Positions 38,601 to 49,800 of a stretch of DNA of 64,000 bases are shown here, piece by piece. Location of the stretch: positions 1,426-65,425 of the forward strand of contig VWZL01000670.1 in NCBI GenBank assembly GCA_013396915.1, read 5' to 3'. Each line of letters begins with the position of its first letter. The stretch's first letter is position 1. Below the pieces are notes generated by a model. That model made no database searches and was not told the DNA's origin. It worked only from the letters and a program-made list of their open reading frames with translations. A program made the translations under genes and the position numbers. This DNA is from Stercorarius parasiticus. Lineage: Eukaryota > Chordata > Aves > Charadriiformes > Stercorariidae.

Positions 38601-39624
38601 ATTGGTCAAAAATTTCAAGTATTTCTTTGGGTTCTTCTTTTTCTAAGACAAACCATACATTCTCACTTTAGCGTTGAGATTAAAGGAGAGTGAAGAATGA
38701 TGCAGTATGTGTTAACAGATGTGCTTATTTTAGCTAAAACAGCACAGTATGGCATTTACAGATTTTGAATTTGCAGTCTTGGATTCTACTAGTACTTTAC
38801 TTCTCAAATAAGAGGGACTCCAGTGTGCACCAAGAATTAAACAGGGTGCTGAAAAATTATGGTACCTTTTTGTCACAGAAAAATGCTCCCTGTTCTTTAT
38901 TCAAAAAATCATGTTACTTAGATTTTACTCCTGACAAGATCGAAAACTAAACCAGTATACTTTTCAATGATTACATCAATTGTTATTTGTTTAGAAAATA
39001 ATATTGGAATGGAAAATTAAAGTGCAGGATTTCTTTGGATTACTCAAAATTGAAAGTTCAAAGTATTACAGATATAAAGATAGCACTCGTTTTATGATTA
39101 TTGCTTGTAAGTACGATGGTGATTTCAACTGAATTCCTGACATCCCAGTCTAGGACTCCCCTATTACATTAATTAGCAAACTCAAGTGGAAAAAAGAATG
39201 CAGTGTGACTTGCTCGTTTACCAATGCTGGACCACATGTAGCTGAAGTACTAACGTAATTTGCACTTCCATTGTGCATACTGTATGCGTACTTTTTCTCC
39301 ATTTAGATGGAGAAAAAGGTCTTTATAACACTGTCAGTCATTTGTAATTGATATTTAAACACAGCTGCTAGTGTTGATCATGCTACCGCTATAAAGTCTT
39401 ACACATGATGAAAACTTCCTGGCTGTCTTGTTCTGAGTGATGTGCTTGAATAATGTTAACTTGCATGCATACCTTGGCACATCTGGACTTTTTGGTCTTC
39501 TATGAATCATTCCAGGAATTTGTTAATTCTATTAAAAGTATGTCAAAGATACAGACAGCTATTTGCAAACAAAATGAGGGTGTTTTATCATACTTCAGCT
39601 ATTTGCCAGTTGCCTTATAATACC
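32609..39624. other. AT-rich non-coding stretch, no gene recognised
   Basis: About 7 kb with no confirmed gene. It includes a C8 run at 35076-35083, a Ser/Gln-rich minus-strand open stretch around 35769-35954 that I cannot assign, and a near-perfect 34-bp palindrome at 37637-37670 in TA-rich surroundings. Confidence 0.55.
37637..37670. repeat. 34-bp near-perfect palindrome
   Basis: Perfect 16-bp arms (37637-37652 and 37655-37670) separated by GT. The left arm is TTTAAGTGGAATATAT. The arms contain non-repetitive bases (AAGTGG), so this is not simply a TA microsatellite, although TA-rich sequence precedes it. It could extrude a hairpin. I do not see matching flanking transposon termini. Confidence 0.85.
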
Positions 39625-39708
39625 ACACAGAATTTCACACAGAATGATAGGGTTTGGAAGGGACTTGTGGAGATCTAGTCCAACCTCCCTGCCAAAGCGG
39701 GTTCACCA
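39625..39708 (-). mobile_element. Short CR1 LINE 3' end fragment
   Basis: About 84 bp resembling the complement of a CR1 3' end: CACAGAAT-type tail units, then GGTTTGGAAGGGACTTGTGGAG, where CR1 has GGTTGGAAGGGACCT, then TCTAGTCCAACCTCCCTGCC. The wording differs from the copies at 5.8 and 17 kb, suggesting a different CR1 subfamily. No coding part remains. Confidence 0.85.
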
Positions 39709-42020
39709 GTCAACATAACGTAAGACTGTGTAACTTCTAACACAAATGCCAGAACAGTAATAAAAAAAGGGAAACCATATTTGAGAAACTGTTGACTTCA
39801 AGAACCTACCTAGAACTTTGATTACGTGTAGGAAAAATGCTTTAACTTCTAAAACTGCAAGTGATGTTGGTTTGGAACTTTATTATAATGAAAAAGTGTG
39901 TTATCAGTTTTATTTTCTTTTCTGAAGTAAAGAAAGACCCTTGCAAAAATAGTAAATAATGTTATCTCAAGATGGTCAGCAAGTGCAGCTTCAGATGCTA
40001 TAGAAAGGCAAACATAACACACAAAAATAGAATTTTGTTCTTTGTATCTGAAAGTGACAGATATAATCCTTGGTACATTAGGAAAGGAACTGGCAGAGGT
40101 GTAAAATTTTTATGTATTATTTTTCTTCTAGCTCTCCATCTCTCTAAAACTGCAAATATGTAATTAAAGTTTTATTTAATTTCTTTGCATGTGTTTAGAG
40201 GAATGGAATTTGTATAAATTTGTTCATATTAGCTGTGGAGATGTTTTTTCTTAGGGTAAGTTTTTTTCTTAGGAACAAGACTTTTTCTGTTGGTCTCCAC
40301 ATCGATAATTTTGAATCTACTGCAAGTTTCAAACACATTCAGCAGGGTTTTGGTCAAAAATTCAAAACACAGCACCATGGGGGCTGCTATGAAGAGGGTT
40401 ACCTCCAGCTCAGCCAGACCCAGTACAGTGTTATGGATATAAAAACATACTGACATTCTATGTGTTGTGAGAACTGGTGAGTAGTGGGTGTTATTGTCCC
40501 TTATTTAATGTGAGCCAAATTTTATCTTTCTCTTTGGCCAGTCAACCAGCCAGGTACATGCTACAGACCCAGACCCAGGAACTAAGTATGATCTAGACTA
40601 TGGAGGATGAAGGGAGGTTGAGGAAGAAACCCCTATGAGAGAGAGTCTTAGAGCTCTATGCAGAGATGTCTGGCATGTACAAAGACCTCATTCTACTCTG
40701 AGACTTCCTGAACATTTCTTGCATGGACTAACACGATATGAGGCTTCAAAATTCTGAGATACTAGGAAGCATATTTTCCATTTTGAGTTTAAATGTAGGC
40801 TTCCCTTTTTCACATCATTGTTGCTGTAACTGATAAATTAATTTAACATAATAAAATTGTTAAACACACTGATAATTTGTATTTCCCAGGGCAGGCAAAC
40901 AAGGTAGGCTGAAATGATTTAACAGCTTATTTCCTCTAAGGCAGTAGTTCTGCCTGCCCAACTTTGAGTCATATGTTCCTGCACCTTCCTGTGCATAAAT
41001 CATGCTTACCCTCTCAGTGAGCCATTCAGTTTGCCAATACAACAGGAAGCTAAGCTAGCAAAAGTCTGAAGTGTGACTTGTATTTGGTCCAACACAATGA
41101 AGAACGGCATGGCCAGAAGCTGGCAAAGGTGGACCGACCTTTTTAGTATCAGCAGGCTGTTAGATTGGTCTAGATGAGCTTGTTAAAGCCTTCTTTCTCT
41201 AGCATACAGATGAACTAGCAAAGCCAGGAAAACAAATGGCAAGATTTCTGAGACAGGAATAGAGTTAACAGTAGTAGCTATACAAGGAGATGGCTAGATA
41301 ATAGGGTGAAGATGACAACCACACTTAGATGTCCAGGACAACCAGGCTGGGTAGGCACTCCATACAGTCAGTAGAGAAAGAAAGAGTGGTCCCTCCAGAG
41401 GGTGATTTGAAACATGTATGTAAAGATCCTCTGTAGCATGCACATTATGATAAAAATCACTCTCTAGAGAAAGCTAACTCTCTTTTGCTGATCCAGGGAG
41501 CTTAAGGAGTCTAACCTCCTAACTTAAGTGTCTAAAAATTAGCCTGTGTGACATGCTCTCCAGTGTCTCTGAAAAATTTCAAACTGAATAAAATTAGATC
41601 TCACGGGCAAAGAACAGAGAATCAGAATCTGATGAATGTATGTTCAGAAGAGTAAAGAATCTGAATGAGCTGGCAGCGCAAAGTGATATCCAAAGGCGCA
41701 GGCAAAGATTAAGAAATATAATAATCTTAAAACACACATTCTCCTTGCGCCAAATAAATGTGGTCAGAGAATCATTTTTTCCAAGGCAGTGCAGCAACAG
41801 GCCTTTCTTTACCTGAAGATAACATTGGCATTATTAGCATTTTTACTCCCTTTCTACTGGAGATTTGACTTAATCATACACTTACATTGCTGTAAAAGGA
41901 ATAAGTGGGAAATCTTTGTCACTCTGCAGTTTTACCGCTGATCTTCACAATGCAATTGACCAACAGGAGACTTAACTGAGCACTCGCAAACAAATGGTCT
42001 GGGATTCAGGTGATGTATAA
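39709..42020. other. AT-rich non-coding stretch, no gene recognised
   Basis: About 2.3 kb. A small tandem duplication of a GTTTTTTCTTAGG unit lies at 40243-40276. No gene or transposon is recognised. Confidence 0.55.
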
Positions 42021-42855
42021 AATCATAGAATCATAGAATCTTCATGGTTGGAAAGGACCTTTGAGATCATTGAGTCCAACCATATACACACACAAAAAAA
42101 AAACAACCCTACAATCTCTGCCACTAGAGCATGCCCTGAAGTGCCAAATCTACGTGTTTCTTAAATACCTCTAGGGATGGTGACCCAACCACCTCCCTGG
42201 GCAGGCTGTTCAGTGCCTGACCACTCTTTCAGTAAAGTAATTCTTCCTGATGTCTAATCTAAACCTCCCCTGCCGCAGCTTCAGACCATTTCCTCTGGTT
42301 CTGTCCTTATTCACCTGGGAGAAGAGGCCAACACCCACCTCTCTACAACCTCCTTTCAGGTAGTTGTAGAGGGCCATGAGGTCTCCCCTCAGCCTCCTCT
42401 TCTCCAAACTAAACATGCCCAGCTCCCTCAGCCTCTCCTCATATGGCTTGGTCTCCAGACCCCTCCCCAGCTTGGTAGCTCTCCTCTGGACCCGCTCCAG
42501 CACTTCAGTGTCCCTCTTGTACAGAGGGGCCCAGAACTGAACGCAGTACTCGAGGGGAGGCCTCACCAGTGCCGAGGACAGAGGCACAATCACTTCCCTA
42601 CTCCTGCTGGCCATGCTATTCCTGATACAAGCCAGAATGCTGTTGGCCTTCTTGGCCACCTGGGCACACTGCTGGCTCATGTTAAGCTGGTTGTCCACCA
42701 GCACCCCCAGGTCCTTTTCTGCTGGGCAGCTTTCTAGCCACTCTTCCCCAAGCCTGTAGCGTTGCTTGGGGTTGTTGTGACCAAAATGCAGGACCCGGCA
42801 CTTGGCCTTATTAAACCTCATACAATTGGCCTTGGCCCATCGATCCAGCATGCGA
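42021..42855 (-). mobile_element. Young CR1 LINE with open ORF2 C-terminal frame and 3' end
   Basis: Minus-strand CR1 of about 835 bp. An uninterrupted 220-codon frame (42210-42872) ends at the natural ORF2 stop. It contains [16 protein letters not shown], then [27 protein letters not shown], then [43 protein letters not shown] and a terminal TERVVRH. This is the segment downstream of the FADD box; the catalytic core itself is absent because of 5' truncation. About the first 8-10 codons of the frame come from flanking DNA. The 3' untranslated region and tail (TCATAGAATCATAGAATC) are at 42021-42209. Lack of stops or frameshifts and closeness to the copy at 30.3 kb indicate a recent insertion. 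Confidence 0.97.
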
Positions 42856-45800
42856 AAGAAAGTGATTGACATTTGTAAGTTAACTTGATCACAAAATACA
42901 CGACTGTCACTATGCTATTATACTGATAGATTACTTCATTAAATGGCCAAAAATTGGATTTACATCACAAGTCACATCTGCTGCTCTATTCTCCTCCTCT
43001 CTACTGTTTTTGTCGGAAACAAAACCACAGAAAAAATAGTATCCAACTATAAATCATAATTTACTTCCTTCAAATTTGAAACTTCTCTGAGATAAAAGAG
43101 ATCATCAGAGTACTACGTTAAAGTCAATAAAGATATCAATCGATCAATTGCTTCAATAGGATAATTCTTTTTGAAAGACAATTCACACCCTACTAATCTG
43201 GAGGAAAAATCTCAAATAAACCTACTGTGAACTTTTTACAAATTTGCAGAGCTATGTAGTTGTACAACACAGAGCATTTCCACAAGCAACTTGCTCATAA
43301 TTCTTCACTTTTTCTTCTTTAGTTCAAAACTAATGACAAAAGCTAAGTCTGATCTGTGTTCTGCCAAATTCAGATGACCCCCTGTTGGGTGTACAACATT
43401 ACTGTGTACTTAGAAAAACAAGTTCTAGTATGAGAAGTGTCACAGTGGGGAGTGATGTTTTCTGCCAAGTGCTGATTTCTCAATATTGATGCAAGACAGA
43501 AGACTGCATTGCTTATATGAAATGATCTCTGCGTTTGCCTTCATTTGTCTTGTGAAAACATAGGAATGCTTTGTCTCTAGTTTCCTTAGACACATGGCAA
43601 GTACTTGTATCACCATTTAGATCTGGCTGCACAGCAGCCCTCTATGACTGACTTACTGGACTTGAAAAGGATCAGAGGAAAGAAGACAGGCATGACTGCT
43701 AGAACCACAACTTTCTAGAGCTATTGGAATGCTTCTGACAACTCATCAGCGTTTCTTAAAAGAAACAAATTCAGAGTATAATCTAATCTCTCACACAGTA
43801 TTAGTCCTATCTACTTTCCATCAACCTCTCCAATCTCTTCAGGCAGAATTAGCTAATTTAAGTTTCGGTGTTATGGAGATTAACAGCAGCTTTAATTTCT
43901 GTTCAAAGTGAACTTCAAAAATCCAGTGACACAACCCGTATTTTTCTGCCAAAGCTTTAGAAATAAATAAGATTTAATGTCTCTCTCAGATCTGTTAAAG
44001 AATAAATAAAATAATTCAGAGTTTTGTCTGAGGTCAAGTGCTAATCATGGCAAGCAGAAAGGCAAGATCAGAAAACAGTTTTGTACTCTCTGAAAGATAA
44101 ACAAGCAGCTCCTCATGAAACAACAGTGACTTTTTTTATTCTAGAAAGTCACCAGCAGGTCATTTGTGTTAATGATAACACTGACAAAAAAATAACCTTT
44201 CCTCATTCATATTTGAATTACATTTGAAGTAAAAGGAATCTTCAAAATTGTATGACTATAGGCATATCTTTTAGATTCAGGATTCCTGAAGAGTGGGAGG
44301 TATGTGACTTCAATTGAAGAAAAATCATGTTGTCTTCTCTTCAGCTTCACAGAGCATTAATGGGGAAATACGACGAGTCTTTTTAGATAACAATCATCCA
44401 AGAATGATGTGGCTGAATTTTGTTTAATGCTTTAGAAACACTAGTGGCAGTGTATATTTACTTTTGTTTAGCAGGTAGACTGTTCTGTGAAGTGAGGTCA
44501 GTCTTAAGTGGGAGCCTTGGAAGACTTGCACTCAGAACTCATTTAGTTATTTTCATATAGATATTGCTAGGATATAATTAAAGCAGTGGGAATTAAATTA
44601 TAAACATGATAAATAAACATTGGGATAAAGAAAAATATTAGTGGCAGTGATCCTGGAAGTATCTCTTGCTAGAGCAATATTTGCACTAACGTAGTGATAG
44701 AATATTTTACGAGTGGCATCACAAGACTACGATAACATGACCTTTATTCTTTCGTGCTGCAACTTCACTATAAGATTTGCCTATAAGGTTTAACCTTTAC
44801 TCAATATTTTAGTTATCTTATTAGTATTATAGAAAATATTCATCACATCTTTAATATCAATATTATAACCGCAAGGTTTGCCTGGTAGTTGTAACACTTA
44901 CATAAAAGAAATTTCATGAGCAAACACACAGTCAAAGACTTTCCCATCTTCAAACAACAACCACAGATAACCAAGAAAAAATATATTAAATTAAATTGGA
45001 ATTTAAAAAAGAATTTTAAAATTTTAAGGAAAAAAAAAAGAATAAAAAATAAGACAGAAATAAGGCAGTGTAAATTTCTACTGAGTTATTTCAAGAAAAA
45101 ATGAGTGGGTTGAAGTATGTACACAATATGGCCTAATCCATTAAACAAAAAAATTGCTAAACTGTGACCAGGACCATAATACATATTGCATTAGTGAGGC
45201 TTTGTGGTTTATTATGTTGTCGTCAGAATCTCCTCAGTGCATAAAATGGGCACTTTGCTAATCCACATATTTATAAGTCACAAAACACTCTTAAAGTCTA
45301 TGCATTTGTCAACACAGATTTAAGTGTAATATTGTAGTGAGGTCTCAGGTTGACTTCATTACATTTGCAAAGTGTACCACACTATAATACTGTATAATAT
45401 CATAGTTGATATAACTTACTAAAAGCTAGGGATGATCAAGATCTACTTAGGAGCCAGTTCCAACATCGGGATTTAAAATTTTGTTATAACGAGGCAGACA
45501 AATGAGTAGTTTTTCAACGGGTTTTTATTTGTAAGCTAAACTCTGAAATCCAGACTTAATGTATGCATTACTGCTGTTCAATGAGACCTGGATCAAACTC
45601 ATTTTACAGCCACCTTCAAAAAATGGCTTGTTTTTATTCCTGCAAGGCCCTGTGGCAACTGTAATCTTCAGCCATATGTTAAGACACCTAAATATCCGAT
45701 ACAGCGCATGAGAAAGATTAGCAAGCTAAGTATGGGAAGAGGCTAGCATACTAAGCAGGAAGCTACCTAAGCTTGGTGGACAGAAATCTTAAGAAGAATT

Positions 45801-48800
45801 TCTGTAAAAAATAGACTGGAATGAATTTTCTCCCATCTCTATGGACTCACAGCCATGAATCATGCCTAAGATTAGGTGGCTACACCAACCGGTCCTTTCT
45901 CAGACAACTGCTTCACAAAGTGAAAACACAGCCCATACTCAAGCCCAGTAACTCAGTGGCTAAGCCACTCAACTATATAATGGGAAGCAAAAAAAAACAA
46001 AAACAAAACAAGCATCTCCAGATGCGTCTTTTGCCTTATTACATGAAGCATGTGAACTTCCAAGAGAGTACCCCAACCACTTGTATTTAAAACTGCTTGT
46101 GTTTATAAGTCTCTCTGTTCTGTATTACACGAGTGCGTAGTCACTGTGAGGACATCAAAACTAAGTCTTAATCCAGTACACTAAATCCAGTTTATCACAG
46201 AGACGGCTATGTGCACCCTTCTCTATGGGTCAAGTAAATATCCAAGTGTGAAAACCTGAACACTTTCACAGCAAGAATTGCTAAGAGCCTTACATAAGGG
46301 TCATTTAAATAGCATCTGAGATGCTATAACCTCTCTTCCAATCCCTGATAAAGATTTTGTAAGGCAAAGGTGTGAGACCATCTTCCATTATGCTCTAATC
46401 AATGGGCATAAATCACGCGCAAACAGCATGTCATTACTCAAAATGCTTTGTGTTGGTTTCAATAGGTACATCCTGACTAAACCAACTAGGTTATGCAAGA
46501 AAGGTTGAACTGAGAAACATTCATTCTAAATCCTAGAGCTTGGGTGACAGGAACCTTTGTGTTATCATGACAGTGGTGGCTGGAGCACTTGCAAAAATAT
46601 ACAGGCCTACAGAACTTTATGAGGCACAGATCAGATAATTTAGATACCTCCATTTTGGAACAGGAATAGATTAGGAGTTCAGAGTACCTAAACTGGCCGT
46701 ATGCTTCTTTTAGGAATCAATAGCTAATTGTATGTTTATAGAGATGGCCAAACAGGGCTTTTTTTAAATCACTTTTTGCCGCACAATTAGAGCTACATGG
46801 CTTCTGAACTAAAGATAGTTCACATCCGCTGAGCTCTGAGCACAAGCATAATGAGCTGTCTTCTGTTTGCAGTCATCCACAGCAACACATCCACAATCTC
46901 TCTGTAGAACCCTTACTGACTACTTCAGTTCAAAAAGGTTGTTCAGAGAAGTGTAATTTAATAAGCTTTACTCTATTCTGTGTTCTCTATATATTAACTT
47001 AATACCTTCGTTCGGTGTAATGAAAACAGTATTTAAAAGCTTTAACTTCCTAGTGGCTCAGCAGTGTTTCTGTCTGCATGGGTTTTATACAATCTGGAAG
47101 AACCCACTAAGTTAAGAATAAGGGCACAAAATAGCTATGATAGGTCAGTATGATAGACTGATTACTTTATACAGTTTACAGAAGTGTTTCTATGATTCGT
47201 ATTTAAATCAGGTTACTAGAAAATAGGGGAAAATGAATGGTACATTAGACTGTGTCAGAGGACAGAGATACATGCTGATGAACTATCAAGAGAGCACACT
47301 TCTGATTGTAATTTTCCCCAAAACATGTCAGTGCCTACTTTCAATCATTGTCTGTGATACAGTACATAGCAGTAAAATCTCAGTAGAACACGATTCACAT
47401 ATTTTAGCAGATCAGCATAAGGACTGTTATGTGCCTTTGGAAGAAATTGATATGAGTTATAGATTTCATTACTTTGTGGGTGGAATCACAGACAAGATAT
47501 GACTTCTCTGCGTCAGATTCCATCAGCTAGTATTATCATTTGCAGATTTATAACTCTTCAAATGCACTGAATATGCAAATCTGTATGCAACAGTAGCATA
47601 ATTCAGCTATTTAACAGCTCAAAAAGGACCTTCTATACAGAATTTCACATACTAAACATTTATGTGCTTGCCTTTCATTTCTCACATTCAGGTTTAGCAA
47701 ATGAACTCATTAAATCCTTGAAAACAAAAACAAGTAATTTGTAACTTATGATAGCTTCATTCATTAATATATTTAGTGTACTTTTATTAAAATCTTGTAA
47801 ATTCATATTTTAATTCAATGCTCATGTTATAGTTTAAAGGACTGTTTTTGTATCAGTTTTAAGTGAATTTTACTGGGTTTCTCATAGATAAAGTAGAAAT
47901 GACAGCTAAGATTGGCTTTTACCCCAAACTATATCTAGTCAGCTACTTGGGGACGCAGAGCTTTTTCTTTTTGTAGGCACATTTACCACTTCAGTACTAA
48001 GGCTACATCTTTGAACATGACATAGGATAGCACTTTTGTTCCATATTCACAGTATCAAAGGTAATAGATACCAGTCCACCTGCTAAACTGTGTTTTCTGC
48101 AAGGGATTTATTATTATAACATTCATAGAGTCAATCACCACAAACTCAGTATTAGGTTTTTATGTCAAAATGAATTTTATCCACAAAAAACAGTAAGCAA
48201 TACACACACAGAACTGAATAGGATATTTGAAAGTTAAACTCTATTCAAGAACACAGTTTAACTATCTGTTGCCAAAGACAAGGATAAAAGTTGCAGCATC
48301 TAAACTGGCAAATAACTAGAAATAACATAATTTATAACTTTAAAGAAAAAAAAAAAGGGTCATGAATATCAGGACAAATAACACCAAAAAGGATTGGCTA
48401 GCTTCACGTCCTAAAAAGACTTCTTGTTAGAAGCAACTTTTGCTAGACTACAGATAACAGATCAGTCAAAGTATAACTAAATATCAATAAGGAAGTATCC
48501 GATCTAAGTAAGGTTATGGACTAGAAGCACTAAATGGTGTGACAAGTGGTTTTCCAGTTTTAAATTTGCTGAGAACTTTTAACATCAGCAGGTTTTAAAT
48601 TATTTCTGTAAGCAATATATTTTCTATTCTTTTTTTCCTAATCCTCTGATTCCATAACTTCAAAGTGAAATACTCATTTCGATCGAAGTAACACAAAAAA
48701 ATGTAGTGCTGTACCTTGTAAGAAGAATACAAGGGAATAAGTAATTTCTTGGGTCATGGAGTGAGAGTAGATATACTCCTTGATTGCCCTCCAGGTTAGA

Positions 48801-49489
48801 AAAGTGTTCCAACTCCCAATCCTGTACCTCTGCCTAAACAGTTAACGGTTCCTGGTACATACACTGTTTATGCCTTTTCTTCCAACAGCTCTGCCAGTCC
48901 CGATTTCCTTTCATCCCACAGTTTCATTCGTCCAAGAATAAGCCATGACTCTGCTAAACCATATGTCTAGGTACATTGCTGTCGTGCGGGTCTGGTCACA
49001 CCGTTTTCCAGTTTGAAGGATATAGCGTGGTGAACTCTTCATGCGTATGTGCCTGGGTTTCCTTTCAGCCTGCTTAGGTGAGACAGCACTCTCCCACATC
49101 TCCCACAACACTCAGGACAAGGGCTGCATGGTGACCTGCTCAGTGCACACATGCTAAACAGAGACACAACTCTGAAATAAAAACGTGATGCAGACTTGCT
49201 GGAAGAACAGGTGATTGAAAGGGAACAGTAGGCAATTTTCCATCAGCTACATTGGTCAAATTTAATTTCATTATTAGCACCAAGAATCTCTGAGTGAAAA
49301 TACTTGCTAGCAATAAAGAAAATATGAGTATCTGAGACCAATCCTCTAGGTACCTGTCTGATCTCCAGCATTATTTAGAAAGTGCTGAGTAAAAGCCAAG
49401 AAATATTGACCTTTTTGTCAAATTGTCAAAATGAGCAGGTTTTGGGTTTGTTTTTCCTACAAATATAACCAATGCATAATTCCAGAGAG
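42856..49489. other. AT-rich non-coding stretch, no gene recognised
   Basis: About 6.6 kb. An A-rich low-complexity block lies at about 44972-45065; the lysine-rich 62-codon frame over it is a base-composition artefact. Other open frames (for example 45821-46090 and 47233-47502) have no motif I recognise. Confidence 0.55.
44972..45065 (+). repeat. A-rich low-complexity block
   Basis: Dense A-runs broken by TT and G, including an A10 run near 45031-45040. It has no repeating unit. Confidence 0.7.
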
Positions 49490-49490
49490 T

Positions 49491-49800
49491 TTTATTCAAG
49501 AGAGTGGAAACAAGCCCTCGATTAAACAATGACCCTAATACCAGGTGGATCACATCTGTTCAAATGTAAGTACATATCTTGATGAGTTGGTACATCAGTC
49601 TCCGTTTTTACGAATGCTCTGAGCATCTGGAGGTTTTTCACAGCTCTTGGGTCTAAATACATATCCTCAAGAACTGAATGCATGCATTCATCACCTGATT
49701 CCTCATTTCCACGGACAAGCCTTTTAAAGACCAGTTGATTTGGAAGATTAGTGGACCAAGACTCTGGGGAACACTGTACAGTACTTGTACTCCACACTCT
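49491..49800 (-). other. Unassigned 91-codon frame with possible acceptor and poly(A) signal
   Basis: On the minus strand an open frame of at least 91 codons ends with TAA at 49522-49524. Immediately upstream of it, sequence ending CTTTTCAGAG (AG pairs at about 49797-49800) could serve as a 3' splice site. An AATAAA hexamer lies about 25 bases after the stop (49491-49496). The predicted peptide is mixed in composition, with charged stretches such as RGNEESGDE and MYLDPRAVKNLQ, unlike the AT-driven frames around it. I do not recognise the product, and a second frame is also open over part of the region. It may be a terminal exon, a pseudogene piece or chance. Confidence 0.2.

Noticed and set aside
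42210..42872. A 220-codon host gene
   Set aside because: It is CR1 ORF2 sequence. The upstream codons come from flanking DNA and no promoter or catalytic core is present.
44916..45104. A lysine-rich 62-codon protein
   Set aside because: Composition is driven by A-runs; there is no motif or context supporting translation.
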